A stretch of DNA of 64,000 nucleotides, taken from assembly GCA_963707905.1 (NCBI GenBank), contig CAVPSA010000025.1, forward strand, positions 186,001 through 250,000, written 5' to 3'. The position numbers were made by a program, and so were the translations under genes. The notes below the pieces were generated by a model. The model worked only from the letters and a program-made list of their open reading frames with translations, searched no databases and was not told the DNA's origin. Source of the stretch: DASXKD01 sp963707905. Its GTDB lineage: Bacteria; Actinomycetota; Actinomycetes; Streptosporangiales; Streptosporangiaceae. Of the stretch, positions 39,050-48,789 are shown piece after piece; positions within the stretch are counted from its first letter, which is position 1, and each line of letters opens with the position of its first letter.

Positions 39050-40462
39050 ATGGGCATTGACGAGGTAATCGAACGGATGACCACCCTGGCGGAGGAACTT
39101 CGCCGGGACGCCGACGGGCGGCTGGCCTTCCACAACACCTACCTGCGCACCACCGAAGCGGTGGCGCGGGCGCTGCGTGACGGGTTCTTCGCCGACCCCG
39201 AGTGGGTGGACCGCTGGGACGTCGCCTTCGCCAGGTTGTACCTCGACGCCCTGGACGCCGGCCGGCGCGGCGAGCCGGTGCCCGAGCCGTGGGCGGTGGC
39301 CTTCCGCGCCGCCGCGGCCCAGCCGGACCTCCCGGCGGTGCGCCACGTCCTGCTCGGCATGAACGCCCACATCAACTACGACCTGCCCCAGGCGCTGCTC
39401 GCGGTGATCAGCGACGCGGAGTTCGGCGACCCGCAGGTGCGCGCCCGCCGGGAGGCGGACCACCGCAGGATCGACGAGGTGCTCTCCGTCCGGGTCGGCG
39501 CCGAGGACGCCGAACTCCAGCAGATGGAACCGGCCGCGACCTGGCAGGACCGGGTGCTGCAGCCGCTGAACCGGATGGCCACCCGGCGCTTCCTGCGCGA
39601 GTCCCGCGAAAAGGTGTGGGCCAACGCCCTGGAACTGTCCAAGGCCCGCGCGGCCGGCCCGGACAGCTACGCGGGCCGCCTCGCCGAGCTCGAGAAGCTG
39701 TCCGGCGCCCGGGTGGCCGACCTGGAGCGGCCCGGCCCGGTGCTGCTCCGGCTGGCGGCCCGCGGCTTCGGGGTCCGGCTGGCCGGCGAGGGCCAGCCGC
39801 CGGCCTACGAAGGCCAGCGGCCGGCCAACGGCGGCCGCACGGCACCGAGGGCCCGCCTGCCACGCCGTCCGGCGCGCCGCCCCGGCGCGAGCGTGCTGTG
39901 GTCGTTCGACCCGGTCAAGGTCGGCAACCTGGAGACCAACCTGTGGGTTACCTACTACCGCAGGCAGTGGGCCAGGTTCCTGGTGTCCTCGCTGCTCGTG
40001 GTGCACGGCACGTTCGGCATGGACTGGCTGCGCACCTGCCACGGGGCGTGGCTGGTGCTGCGCGCCAACCAGCTCTGGGCGCCCAGCCCCGGGGATCCGG
40101 ACGGTGCCCGGCGCTGCATGACCAGGTTCTACGCGCTGCTGCTGCTCACCCACGGCGCGCCCGCCGACCCCGCCCGCGCGGCCAGGCTGGAAGTGGACTG
40201 GTGGGCGGCTCACCGGGAGCATCAGTACGACGCGGGCAGCGACGACGGGCCCCTGGTCACCGCGCTGGCCCGGCTGTACGCCCACGTGTACGACACCGCC
40301 GAGGAGGCGGTCCGCCCGGCCGCGCAGCACCGGGCGCGGGCGATGGACATCTCCGACCGGTGGGTCGCCGAAGGGCATGAGCCGGGCAGCCCGCTCATCG
40401 CCACCGAACGCGCCGAACTGGTCCGCTGCTACGCCAGCCTGCTTGCCGCCGTGCACCGCTGA
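39050..40462 (+). CDS. fusion of DUF5995 domain with a second conserved actinobacterial domain
   Basis: A 470-residue protein with two parts. Residues 1-235 match DUF5995: IDEVIERMTTLAEELRRD, HNTYLRTTEAVARAL, VLLGMNAHINYDLPQALL. After a Pro/Arg-rich linker (240-280), residues 283-470 form another family common as a stand-alone protein in actinomycetes: VTYYRRQWARFL, HGTFGMDWLRTCHGAWLVLRANQLWAP, ARLEVDWWAAHREHQ. Neither has a known function. A GGGGGG stretch lies eight bases before ATG 39050. It has no regulon palindrome of its own and may be read from the FAD oxidoreductase promoter. Confidence 0.7.
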   Translation: MGIDEVIERMTTLAEELRRDADGRLAFHNTYLRTTEAVARALRDGFFADPEWVDRWDVAFARLYLDALDAGRRGEPVPEPWAVAFRAAAAQPDLPAVRHVLLGMNAHINYDLPQALLAVISDAEFGDPQVRARREADHRRIDEVLSVRVGAEDAELQQMEPAATWQDRVLQPLNRMATRRFLRESREKVWANALELSKARAAGPDSYAGRLAELEKLSGARVADLERPGPVLLRLAARGFGVRLAGEGQPPAYEGQRPANGGRTAPRARLPRRPARRPGASVLWSFDPVKVGNLETNLWVTYYRRQWARFLVSSLLVVHGTFGMDWLRTCHGAWLVLRANQLWAPSPGDPDGARRCMTRFYALLLLTHGAPADPARAARLEVDWWAAHREHQYDAGSDDGPLVTALARLYAHVYDTAEEAVRPAAQHRARAMDISDRWVAEGHEPGSPLIATERAELVRCYASLLAAVHR

Positions 40463-40526
40463 CCCCGGCGTCCATGATCGTGAAGGCCCCCGGCAACGCT
40501 GGGCCTGCCCGCCAGAGCCATCGCCA

Positions 40527-42739
40527 TCACCCCGTCAGGGGACGGGGCGGGCGGGCCGGCTCCACGAGCACGTCCACGGCGACCGCGCCGGCCGGGCCGC
40601 AGATCAGCGGGTTGACGTCCAGGGCGGCCAGTTCGCCGCCCAGCTCACCCGCGATCGCGGACACGCCGGTGATCGCGGCGGCGACGGCGCCGAGGTTCGC
40701 GGGTGGCTGGCCACGGAACCCGGCCAGCAGCCGGGCCACGCGCAGCCGGGACAGCATCCGCCCGGCCCCGGCGGCATCGACCGGGGGCAGCGCGACCGCC
40801 CGGTCGGCCAGGTGCTCCACCAGGACCCCGCCCGCGCCCACGACGACCAGCGGCCCGAGGTCGCCGTCCGTGATGATCCCGGCCGACAGCTCGGTGCCGG
40901 GCTCCGCCGTCTCGCACACCAGTACCCGCGGGCCAAGCCGCGCCGCCAGGTCCGCGTAGGCGGCCTCAAGCCCGGCGGCGTCCCTGATGCCGAGCACCAC
41001 GCCGCCCGCGTCGGACTTGTGCGCCACGCCGGGCTCGGCGGTCTTGAGCACCACGGGGTACCCGATCTCCGGCGGCCGCGGCGAGCGCCGCCGCGGCGCT
41101 GTCGGCGCGCTGCGCCCGCGCGGCGCGTATCCCGTAGTCGCGCAGCAGCGCGGAACGCCGTCCGCGGCGGGCAGCGGGCCCGCCCGCAGCGCGCGGAGTC
41201 CAGCGCTCCTGCCGGGCGAGGTCGACCGGCAGTGGCCGCGGCCGGGCGGACCAGGTGCCGTGGGCGAGCAGGTGGCCGAGGGCAAGCAGGCCGGTGCGGG
41301 CGCCTTCCAGCACCGGGATGCCCGCCGCGCGCAGTTCCCCGGCCACGGCCGGGTCCACGGCGGCGGGGATGTTGGCCAGCACCGCCAGCGGCTTGCCGGT
41401 ACGCCTCGCGGCGTCGGCCAGCGCGTCCTGATAGGACCGGTCGCCGTCGAACTCGGTCACCAGGTCCACCGCGAGCGCGACCGCGGCGACCGCCGGGTCT
41501 TCGGCCAGCGCGGCGAGCGACTCGGTGAGCTGCCACTGCGCCTTGGTGCTCGCGCCCCACATGTCCAGCGGGTTGCCCGGCTCCAGGCCCGGGTCGAGCA
41601 CCTCGGCGAGCCGCCTGCAGGGTGGCCTCGCCGACCGGCCCGAACGGCACGCCAAGCTCGGCGGCCAGGTCGGCGATGTGCGCCCGTTCCAGGCCTGAGT
41701 CGTGCACCGTGGCGATACCGCCGCGCGGCCCCGGCGGCGGCCGCCGCCCGATCGTGAACAGCTCAAGCGTGTCGGTCAGCTCGGCCAGGTCGGCGACCCG
41801 GTGCACGCCGTAGGCCTCCGCGAGCGCCTCCCATGCCCCGTCCGCGCCGGCCAGCGCCCCGGAATGCGCGGTCACCAGCGCGCGGCCGGCGGCGGAACGT
41901 CCCGCCGTCAGCAGCACCACAGGAATTTGCCGAACGGCTGCCGCCGCCAGCACCTGTTGCAGCGCACCGGTGTCCCGCATCGCCTCAAGCACCAGGGCCA
42001 GCACCCGGGTCTGCGGCAGGTCAAGCGCATATCGCGCGTACTGGCCGGCCGTGGTGACCAGTTCCTGGCCGGAGGAGACGGCCACGGTGTACCCGAGCGC
42101 CCGGCGGGTGCGCAGCATCGCGGAGAACACCGAGCCGGACTGGGTGACCAGCGCGACCGGGCCCGCCGGAAGCTGGTCCGGCTCCTGGTAGCCGATCGCC
42201 CGCAGCCCGTAGCCCACGTTGACGAAGCCCATGCAGCCGGCGCCGCACAGGGCCATCCCCGCGGCGCGTGCCGTCGTGGCGATCCGGTCCCTGAGCGAAA
42301 CCGTGGGCCGGGGCTCCCCGGAGCCAGGGTCACCCTGAGGCACCGGGTCGTACGCACCGCCGAAGATCACCGCGGCCCGGTCGCCCCGGCGCGCGGCGAG
42401 CTCCACCTGCCCGGCCAGTGCCGCGTCGGGCACCCCGAGCAGCACCAGGTCCACGGGGCCGGGCAGGGCGGCAAGCGAGGGATGGCACGGCACCCCGCCG
42501 ATCTCCCGGTACTTCGGGTTGACCAGGTACATCGCTGGCGACGCCGGGCTGCGCGCCACCTCGGCCACCATCCGCTGGCCGAGCGTGCCCGGCCGCGGGC
42601 TGGCGCCGACCAGGGCCACGCTGCGGGCTTCCAGCATCGCGCGCAGCGCCGGCTCCTGGCCCGCCCCGGGCGGTGCCCGGTCCAGCGCTGCCCGGGACGG
42701 ATGGGCCGGCGTAGTGGCCCGAATTTCCTGAGCGGTCAT
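40527..42739 (-). pseudogene. ADP-forming acyl-CoA synthetase (acetate-CoA ligase family), two frameshifts
   Basis: A protein of about 735 residues read in three frames. The N-terminal CoA-binding and ligase-CoA domains run ARSVALVGASPRPGTLGQRMV to LAAELGVPFGPVGEATLQ. The middle part continues in a second frame as RLAEVLDPGLEPGNPLDMWG, and the C-terminal ATP-grasp domain in a third as EIGYPVVLKTAEPGVAHKSDAGG to ALDVNPLI. The shifts lie near 41607-41614 and 41068-41074; removing one G at each restores the family sequence. The conserved sequence on both sides suggests recent events or assembly errors. ATG 42739 overlaps the stop of the upstream oxidoreductase (ATGA), so the pair forms an operon behind regulon site 3. 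If intact, it would make a CoA ester from a carboxylate. Confidence 0.82.
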
Positions 42740-44367
42740 GAACGCCGCGTGAGCCTGCGGCGGCTGGCCTTCTTGTCCGCGATCGCCGCCTTGGCCGCCT
42801 GCATGCCGGGGATGCCGCAGACACCGCCGCCGGCGTGTGTCGCGGAACTGGCGTAGTACAGGCCGGCGATGGGCGTGCGGTAGTCGGCGAAGCCGGGCGC
42901 GGGGCGCATGTGGAACAACTGCTCAAGGGACAGTTCCCCGTGGAAGATGTTTCCGCCGATCAGCCCGTAGTCGTGCTCCATGTCGTAGGGGCCGACGATG
43001 TCGCGGTGCACGATGGCGCTCTTGAGGTTGGGCGCCAGTTCGCTGTAGCAGTCGATCATCCGGTCGGCGTAGGCCTCGAGTTCCGCCCGGTGCGGCTCGA
43101 GATTCCAGTCGGCCGGCACCCACTGGGTGAACAGCGACATGATGTGGTACCCATCGGGGACCAGCGTCTTGTCGAACGCGGTGGGGATGACCCCGTCGCT
43201 GAACGGGCGCTGCGCCGGGCGGCCCTCGCGGGCGTCGATGAACGCGCGCTCGATGTACTCCATGGTCGGCGCCATCTCGACCGAGCCGGTGTGGTGCTCC
43301 TGCAGTTGCGTGCCGGGGTCGGCGGTGAAGTCCGGCAGTTCGGCCAGGGCCAGGTTGATCTTCACCACGCCGCTGCGGGTCTTCCAGTGCTCGATGTCGG
43401 TGACGAAGTCGCCGGGCAGGTTCTCGGCGCCGACGTGGTCGAGGAACGCGGTCCGCGGGTGCAGCGAGGACACCACCACGCCTGCCGTGATCTCCTCGCC
43501 GGACTCAAGCACCACCCCGGTGGCGCGGCCGCCGCTGGTCTGTACCCGGGCCACCGGCGCGCCGGTCCTGATCTCCACGCCGAAGCCGCGGGCCGCGCGG
43601 GCGATCGCGTCGGAGACCGCGCCCATGCCGCCCTCCTGGAAGCCCCAGTTGCCGAGGTGGCCGTCGCCCACGTCGCCGATCGAGTGGTGTGCCATCACGT
43701 ACGCGGTGCCCGGCTCGTAGGGCCCGGCCCAGGTGCCGATCACCCCGTTGACCGCCAGTGCGCCCTTCACCTGCGGCGACTCGAACCAGTCGTCGAGCAG
43801 GTCGGCGATGCTCATCGTCATGAGCCGGGTGACGTCGGCGATCGTGCGCGTGTCGAGCCCACGGTGCCGCCAGGCGAGCCGCAGCGTCTCCGTCAGGTCG
43901 CGGGGGGCGCGGGAGCCGATCTTCGGCGGCACGGTGAGCAGCAGCGGGCCGAGCACCTCGGCCAGGCCGGCCAGCCAGGCGTCCCAGCGGGGCATGGCGT
44001 CGGCGTCCTTCACCGACCACTTGGCCACCTCTTCGTGGTTGCGCTTGGCGTCGTCGGCGTACAGCTTGATCGAGCCGCCCTCGGGGAAGGCCTGGTAGTA
44101 CGGGCCCATCGGGAAGATCTTGTAACCGTGCCTGGCCAGGTCGAGGTCGTTGATGATGGTCGGCGGCATCAGGCTCATCACGTAGGACAGCCGGGTGACC
44201 CGGAAATCGGGTGCGTCGGGCCAGGGTGCCTCGGTGGTGGCCGCGCCGCCGGTGTTACCGCGCGCCTCGAGCACCAGCGTGCGTGCGCCCGACCGGGCCA
44301 GGTACGCCGCCGCGACCAGCCCGTTGTGCCCTCCGCCGACCACGATCGCGTCGTATCGCGCCGCCAT
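42736..44367 (-). CDS. phytoene-desaturase-like FAD oxidoreductase (PYROXD2 type)
   Basis: A 543-residue flavoprotein. It opens with the FAD motif YDAIVVGGGHNGLVAAAYLARSGARTLVLEARGNTGGAATTE and ends GLYYASSATHAGGGVCGIPGMQAAKAAI, both typical of the CrtI/PYROXD2-like group. No carotenoid genes are nearby, so an amine or other small substrate is more likely than phytoene. GGGAGG lies eight bases before ATG 44367, ruling out an earlier in-frame start at 44427. It is divergent from the TetR gene over regulon site 3 and coupled to the CoA ligase. Confidence 0.85.
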   Translation of the reverse strand: MAARYDAIVVGGGHNGLVAAAYLARSGARTLVLEARGNTGGAATTEAPWPDAPDFRVTRLSYVMSLMPPTIINDLDLARHGYKIFPMGPYYQAFPEGGSIKLYADDAKRNHEEVAKWSVKDADAMPRWDAWLAGLAEVLGPLLLTVPPKIGSRAPRDLTETLRLAWRHRGLDTRTIADVTRLMTMSIADLLDDWFESPQVKGALAVNGVIGTWAGPYEPGTAYVMAHHSIGDVGDGHLGNWGFQEGGMGAVSDAIARAARGFGVEIRTGAPVARVQTSGGRATGVVLESGEEITAGVVVSSLHPRTAFLDHVGAENLPGDFVTDIEHWKTRSGVVKINLALAELPDFTADPGTQLQEHHTGSVEMAPTMEYIERAFIDAREGRPAQRPFSDGVIPTAFDKTLVPDGYHIMSLFTQWVPADWNLEPHRAELEAYADRMIDCYSELAPNLKSAIVHRDIVGPYDMEHDYGLIGGNIFHGELSLEQLFHMRPAPGFADYRTPIAGLYYASSATHAGGGVCGIPGMQAAKAAIADKKASRRRLTRRS

Positions 44368-44431
44368 GAGTCCAACCTCCCGCGTTCCGGCGCCGCGCCA
44401 CGGATCCGTACCGCCGCCGGCTGCCAAATGT

Positions 44432-44451
44432 TTGACTGAATGTTCAGTCTA
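44432..44451. promoter_or_regulatory. regulon palindrome site 3 (oxidoreductase / tetR)
   Basis: TTGACTGAATGTTCAGTCTA lies in the divergent gap beside the TetR gene, the classic place for self-regulation. It is taken here as the reference site. Confidence 0.85.
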
Positions 44452-44459
44452 GAAACTGG

Positions 44460-44465
44460 TACGCT
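44460..44465 (+). promoter_or_regulatory. -10 box TACGCT for the tetR gene
   Basis: TACGCT ends 9 nt before GTG 44475; the regulon palindrome covers the region where the -35 should lie. Confidence 0.4.
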
Positions 44466-44474
44466 TGTCCACAA

Positions 44475-45194
44475 GTGCACGGATCGATAGAGGCAGGTGC
44501 CAAGATCGCTCGTGTCGGCAAAGATGTGTCCATGAGAGTGCAGGCGAACAACGCCGGCACGGCCGATCAGCGGCGTGAACAAATGCTGCGGGCGGCGCTC
44601 GACGTGATTGCCGAGCGCGGGTACCCCGAAAGCCGCATCGCCGACGTGGCCGAGCGCGCAGGGACCAGCCCGGCACTGGTCATTTACTACTTCAAGACCA
44701 AGGACCAGTTGCTGACCGAGGCGATCCGGTTTTCCGAGGACAGCTGGTACGAGGCCGGGATGCGCCGGATGGCGGAGATCCCCACCGCGGCCGGAAAGCT
44801 CGAAGAGATCGTGGCGATGAGCTGCCTGCCCGAGGCGGACTCCGAGCCGACGAGTTCCTGGGCGCTCTGGCTCGACCTGTGGGCACAGGCGGTGCGCCAC
44901 CCCGAGGTGGCCGGCGTGCGGCAGAAGTTCGACGAGCGGTGGCGGGACCTCATCTGCTCGCTCGTGCTGACCGGCCAGGAGGCCGGCGAGTTCGGCCCCG
45001 TCGACCCGGTGGACTTCGCGGTGCTGCTGTCCGCTCTGCTGGACGGGCTGGCGGTGCAGATCGCGCTGGCCGACCCGGCGGTGGACGCCCACCGTGCCTA
45101 CGATCTGAGCATGCAGTTCGCCGCCGGGCAGCTCGGCTTCACCTGGTCGCCGCGGCGGGGCGGCCGTGGATCGCGGGTGCGACCGCGTAATTAA
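44475..45194 (+). CDS. TetR/AcrR family regulator (BetI-like), proposed regulon regulator
   Basis: A protein of up to 239 residues. The TetR N-domain is DQRREQMLRAALDVIAERGYPESRIADVAERAGTSPALVIYYFKTKDQLL (helix-turn-helix about residues 52-76). The C-domain (WALWLDLWAQAVRHPEVAGV, LLSALLDGLAVQIAL) is of the BetI-like type found in choline and polyamine regulators. GTG 44475 fits a leaderless start; ATG 44532 is an alternative that removes 19 residues before the conserved part. The potA gene follows after 17 nt. Site 3 lies directly upstream and four related sites occur within 11 kb on either side, so it is the best candidate to bind them. Confidence 0.88.
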   Translation: MHGSIEAGAKIARVGKDVSMRVQANNAGTADQRREQMLRAALDVIAERGYPESRIADVAERAGTSPALVIYYFKTKDQLLTEAIRFSEDSWYEAGMRRMAEIPTAAGKLEEIVAMSCLPEADSEPTSSWALWLDLWAQAVRHPEVAGVRQKFDERWRDLICSLVLTGQEAGEFGPVDPVDFAVLLSALLDGLAVQIALADPAVDAHRAYDLSMQFAAGQLGFTWSPRRGGRGSRVRPRN

Positions 45195-45211
45195 CCAAGG
45201 GAGGTGGCCCG

Positions 45212-46336
45212 GTGGCTGGAGGGCAGATCGAGCTGGTCTCGCTGACCAAGCGATTTACCGAGGTCGCGGTGGACGGCGTTGACCTGACGGTGGCCAGCGG
45301 GGAGTTCTTCTCGCTGCTCGGCCCGTCCGGCTGCGGCAAGACCACCACCCTGCGGCTGATCGCGGGCTTCGAGCAGCCGACCGCCGGGAAGATCCTGCTG
45401 GACGGCTCGGACGTGACCGGCATCCCGCCGCACCGGCGCAACGTCAACACGGTGTTCCAGAGCTACGCGCTGTTCCCGTTCCTGAACGTGTTCGACAACG
45501 TGGCGTTCGGCCTGCGGCACCGCAGCCTGTCCAAGGCCGAGATCGGCAAGCAGGTCAACGGGGCGCTGGAACTGGTGCAGATGACCGAGTACGCCAAGCG
45601 GCGGCCGGGCATGCTGTCCGGCGGCCAGCAGCAGCGGGTGGCGCTGGCCCGGGCGCTCGTGCTGAACCCCGCGGTGCTGCTGCTCGACGAGCCGCTCGGC
45701 GCGCTGGACGCGAAGCTGCGGCGGTCTCTCAAGGTCGAGCTGAAGGCGCTGCAGGAGCGGGTCGGCATCACGTTCCTCTACGTCACCCACGACCAGGAGG
45801 AAGCGCTGACCATGTCCGACCGGCTGGCGGTGATGAACGCTGGCAGGATCGTGCAGATCGGCGTGCCGCGCGAGGTGTACGAGGAGCCCGGCGACACCTA
45901 CGTGGCCGACTTCCTGGGGGTGTCCAACCTGATGGAGGTCGACGTGGTGGAGCGGGGCCCTGGGGCGCGCTGCCACATCAAGGTCGGCGAGGCGGGCCTG
46001 GTGGCCGAGCGGGGCGACGTCGACGGACTCGGCCCGGCCCACGCGGTGATCCGCCCCGAGCGCGTCAGGATCGAGCCCTACGGCTCCACCGGGGACAACA
46101 GGGTGCCGGCCATGGTGGAGCGCCTGGTGTTCCTCGGTGCCGCGACGCAGGTGATGCTGCGGCTCGGCGCGGGCGTGCCGCTGCAGGCGCTGGTGCAGAA
46201 CGACGGCGAGTCGACCGGGCTGGCGCAGGGCTCCCCGGTGCACGTGTTCCTGCCGCCCGACGGGCTGCGGGTGCTCGGCGGCTCGGCGCGCGAGGTGCCG
46301 GTCGCGCCCGAGGACGGCTCGCTGGTAAGCAGCTAG
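45212..46336 (+). CDS. potA: ABC transporter ATP-binding protein (PotA-like)
   Basis: The ATPase of a spermidine/putrescine-type importer, 374 residues. Walker A is GPSGCGKTT (37-45), signature LSGGQQQR (135-142), Walker B LLLDE (156-160), with the D-loop ALDAKLR. The C-terminal 130 residues form the TOBE domain (VIRPERVRIEPYG). GGGAGG lies seven bases before GTG 45212. It is probably co-transcribed with tetR. The matching permeases and binding protein are 3 kb away on the other strand. The true substrate is unknown. Confidence 0.88.
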   Translation: MAGGQIELVSLTKRFTEVAVDGVDLTVASGEFFSLLGPSGCGKTTTLRLIAGFEQPTAGKILLDGSDVTGIPPHRRNVNTVFQSYALFPFLNVFDNVAFGLRHRSLSKAEIGKQVNGALELVQMTEYAKRRPGMLSGGQQQRVALARALVLNPAVLLLDEPLGALDAKLRRSLKVELKALQERVGITFLYVTHDQEEALTMSDRLAVMNAGRIVQIGVPREVYEEPGDTYVADFLGVSNLMEVDVVERGPGARCHIKVGEAGLVAERGDVDGLGPAHAVIRPERVRIEPYGSTGDNRVPAMVERLVFLGAATQVMLRLGAGVPLQALVQNDGESTGLAQGSPVHVFLPPDGLRVLGGSAREVPVAPEDGSLVSS

Positions 46337-47229
46337 GGCTTGCGGGCCACCCCGCCCCACAGCGCGGAGGGCATCGCGGCCCCGGCCGCGGAGTCCGGCC
46401 GCCACTTCTGGACCGGCACCAGCCCCGGCTCGGCCAGCTCCAGGCCGCCGAAGAACCGCATGACCTCGGCGTGGCTGCGGTAGGTCTGCTTGACCGGCAT
46501 GAACCGGCCGACCTGGTCCTTGGCCTGCGCCACCGCCTCGACGTCGATGTCCGAGGCGATCTGGGACAGGGCCAGGTGGCTGCCGGCCGGGACCGCGCCG
46601 ACCAGCCGGGCGACGATGCCGTAAGGGTTGTCGGTGTCCGGGATCAGGTGCAGGATCGCCATGAGCACGACCGCCACCGGCTGGGAGAAGTCGAGCGTCT
46701 GCGCCGCGCGGTCCAGGATCGTGCCGGTGTCGCGCAGGTCGGCGTCCAGGTAGTCGGTGGCGCCTTCCGGGGCGCCGGTGAGCAGCGCGCGGGCGTGCGC
46801 CAGCACGATGGGGTCGTTGTCCACGTAGACCACACGGGACGCCGGAGACACGGCCTGGGCGATCTCGTGGGTGTTGGGCGCCGTCGGGATGCCGGTGCCG
46901 ATGTCCAGGAACTGCCGGATCCCGGCCTCGGCGGCCAGGTAATGCACCGCACGGGCCAGGAACGCACGGTTGGAGCGCACCGAGTGGATCAGGTCCGGAT
47001 AGGCCTCAACCGCCGCGTCGCCGGCCGCCCGGTCCACCGCGTAGTTGTCCTTGCCGCCGAGCCAGTAGTCGTAGATCCGGGCGACGTGCGCCACGCTGGT
47101 GTCAAAGGTCGGGTGGTCGCCGTCCGGGGGATCCTGCAGATCTGGGCCATCGGCCGATGGGGTTCCGCTGGTCACTGCGCTCTCTCCTGATGCGTCCGCG
47201 GGTGGTGCGGTTTCGGGAACGGCTGCCAT
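46333..47229 (-). CDS. S-adenosyl methyltransferase family protein (DUF574)
   Basis: A 298-residue SAM-dependent methyltransferase of the actinobacterial PF04672 type. Landmarks are FDTSVAHVARIYDYWLGGKDNYAVDR, the SAM-binding FLDIGTGIPTAPNTHEIAQ, VVYVDNDPIVLAHARALL and VAVVLMAILHLIPD. Dozens of paralogues occur per genome and no substrate is known. The stop overlaps the potA stop inside the sequence CTAG. The N-terminal 35 residues are Pro/Asp-rich and poorly conserved. Confidence 0.88.
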   Translation of the reverse strand: MAAVPETAPPADASGESAVTSGTPSADGPDLQDPPDGDHPTFDTSVAHVARIYDYWLGGKDNYAVDRAAGDAAVEAYPDLIHSVRSNRAFLARAVHYLAAEAGIRQFLDIGTGIPTAPNTHEIAQAVSPASRVVYVDNDPIVLAHARALLTGAPEGATDYLDADLRDTGTILDRAAQTLDFSQPVAVVLMAILHLIPDTDNPYGIVARLVGAVPAGSHLALSQIASDIDVEAVAQAKDQVGRFMPVKQTYRSHAEVMRFFGGLELAEPGLVPVQKWRPDSAAGAAMPSALWGGVARKP

Positions 47230-47248
47230 TCGGCGGGCAGCGGTGGGC

Positions 47249-48201
47249 TCAGGTTTCCCTGATGATTTCCTTGAGGAAGCGGGTGGTGCCCGCGGGCGTC
47301 AGTGCCTCGGCGGACAGCCGGTTCATGACCTCCATATAGTGATCGACGTCGTTGCGCCTTTCCAGGTACAGGGCGCTGGTGAGCTGCTCGATATAGGCCA
47401 CGTCCGGCAGGTCGGCCTGGCGGAACCGCAAAACCGTGAATGAGCCGCCCGCGCCCGCGTGCCCGCCGCGCCGGAATGGCACGACCTGGATCGTCACGTG
47501 CGGCAGGTCCGCGGCCTCGATGAGCCGCTGCAGCTGGCCGCGCATCACCTGCGGCCCGCCCACCGGACGGCGCAGCGCGGCCTCGTCCATGACCGACCAG
47601 ACCCGGGGTGCGTCCTGGCTGCCCAGCAGGTCCTGGCGCTTCATCCGCAGGCTGACCCGGCGGTCGATCTCCTCCGCGGGGCGGCCTTGTGGCCGAGCAC
47701 GGTGACCGCCCTGGCGTAGCCTTCGGTCTGGAACAGGCCGTTCACGAACTGCAGCTCGAAGGTGCGGATCAGGCTGGCCGCGGCCTCCAGGCCGAGGTAG
47801 GCCTCGAACCAGTCGGGCAGGATGTCGGAGTACTTCGCCCACCAGCCCTGGGCGTTGGCCTGGTCCACGAGTGCGAGCAGCCCGGCACGGTCCTGCTCGC
47901 CGGTGACCCCGTAGAGGGTGAGCAGGTCGGCCACGTCCCGGTGCTTGAAACTGACCCGGCCATGCTCCAGGCGGCTGATCTTGGACCGGGATGCGCGGAT
48001 CTCATAGCCGGCCTGGTCCGGCGTGATCCTGGCGTCCTCGCGCAGGCGGCGCAACTGGGTGCCGAGCAGCATGCGCAGTACGGTCGGGCCGCCCCGGGGA
48101 TCGGCGGCGAGGGCGTCGCCGTCCGGGGGGCCGCCGCTATCACCGGGCGGAGGTCCGCCGTTCTCACCGGGCGGCGTGCCGCCCGTGTCGACCGTGCTCA
48201 A
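47249..48201 (-). pseudogene. Scr1-type XRE regulator (helix-turn-helix + DUF5753), one frameshift
   Basis: The N-terminal part carries the helix-turn-helix LGTQLRRLREDARITPDQAGYEIRASRSKISRLEHGRVSF. The following DUF5753 domain starts at about LGLEAAASLIRTFELQFVNGLFQTEGYARAV. After VLGHKAA the frame changes and continues RPAEEIDRRVSLRMKRQDLL to RFLKEII. The shift is at a run of four G (47678-47681, plus strand); five would restore the frame, so a sequencing error is quite possible. The start is uncertain: TTG 48201 has GGAG six bases upstream, while the frame is open to 48402. With the DUF397 and ATPase genes it forms the common developmental-regulator triad of streptomycetes. Confidence 0.75.
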
Positions 48202-48420
48202 TCCTGGCTCCGGCAGTGGTGAGTCGGCGCTGGTCTGGGGTCCCGGCCAGTTCGCGAGGTGGTCGGATCCCGCGCTACCAGGGCATTGCCCGGATGGCGG
48301 GAAAGGCTCGTCCGGCGGGGTGCATCGGCACAATACACCCGATCCGGCGGGCCACGGCAGGCCCTTTCCGCAGCGGTGCCCGCACCGTTTCCGTGCGGGC
48401 ACCCGATCGGCGAAGAACGG

Positions 48421-48663
48421 TTACGGAGCTGAGGAAAGCAGGTTGTCGAACTCTCCGTCCTTCACACGGCGCAGGAAACCGGCCAGTTCTGTCCGGGGGT
48501 AGATGAGGGCAGGGCCACTCTTGTCCCTGGAGTTGCGGACGGCGATCATTCCGTCCGGCAGTTCGGCGACCTCCACACAGCTTCCGCTCGGGTTGCTGGC
48601 GCTGCTCTTGCGCCAGCGTGCCGTCGTCAGAAGGTCGGCACTCATGCCGTTCTCGACGTGCAT
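48421..48663 (-). CDS. DUF397 domain protein
   Basis: An 80-residue protein with the DUF397 pattern ARWRKSSASNPSGSCVEVAELPDGMIAVRNSRDKSGPALIYPRTELAGFLRRVKDGEFD. It usually pairs with an adjacent Scr1-type XRE protein; in some such pairs the small partner is an antagonist. GGAG lies six bases before ATG 48663. It is upstream of its XRE partner, so read first. Confidence 0.9.
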   Translation of the reverse strand: MHVENGMSADLLTTARWRKSSASNPSGSCVEVAELPDGMIAVRNSRDKSGPALIYPRTELAGFLRRVKDGEFDNLLSSAP

Positions 48664-48761
48664 CGCTATCTCCGGTGTCAGCTTTCAGCGGGGACAGTCA
48701 GGGGCGGACGCGCACGTCCGCCCCTGCTGCAGGAGTCTGCACGCGGCAGCCTAACATGCTG

Positions 48762-48789
48762 ATGCACGTGCATTTGATGCTTGCATCAA
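48762..48789. promoter_or_regulatory. adjacent palindromes in the DUF397/ATPase divergent gap
   Basis: ATGCACGTGCAT (48762-48773) is a perfect 12-bp palindrome and is followed directly by TTGATGCTTGCATCAA (48774-48789) with 7-bp arms. A third TGCA pair (TGCATACGTTTGCA) occurs at about 48815. Likely binding sites of the XRE-type protein. Confidence 0.6.

Noticed and set aside
42736..44367. Phytoene desaturase (carotenoid synthesis)
   Set aside because: Only the general fold fits; no crtB, crtE or other carotenoid gene is present and the regulon context favours amine metabolism.
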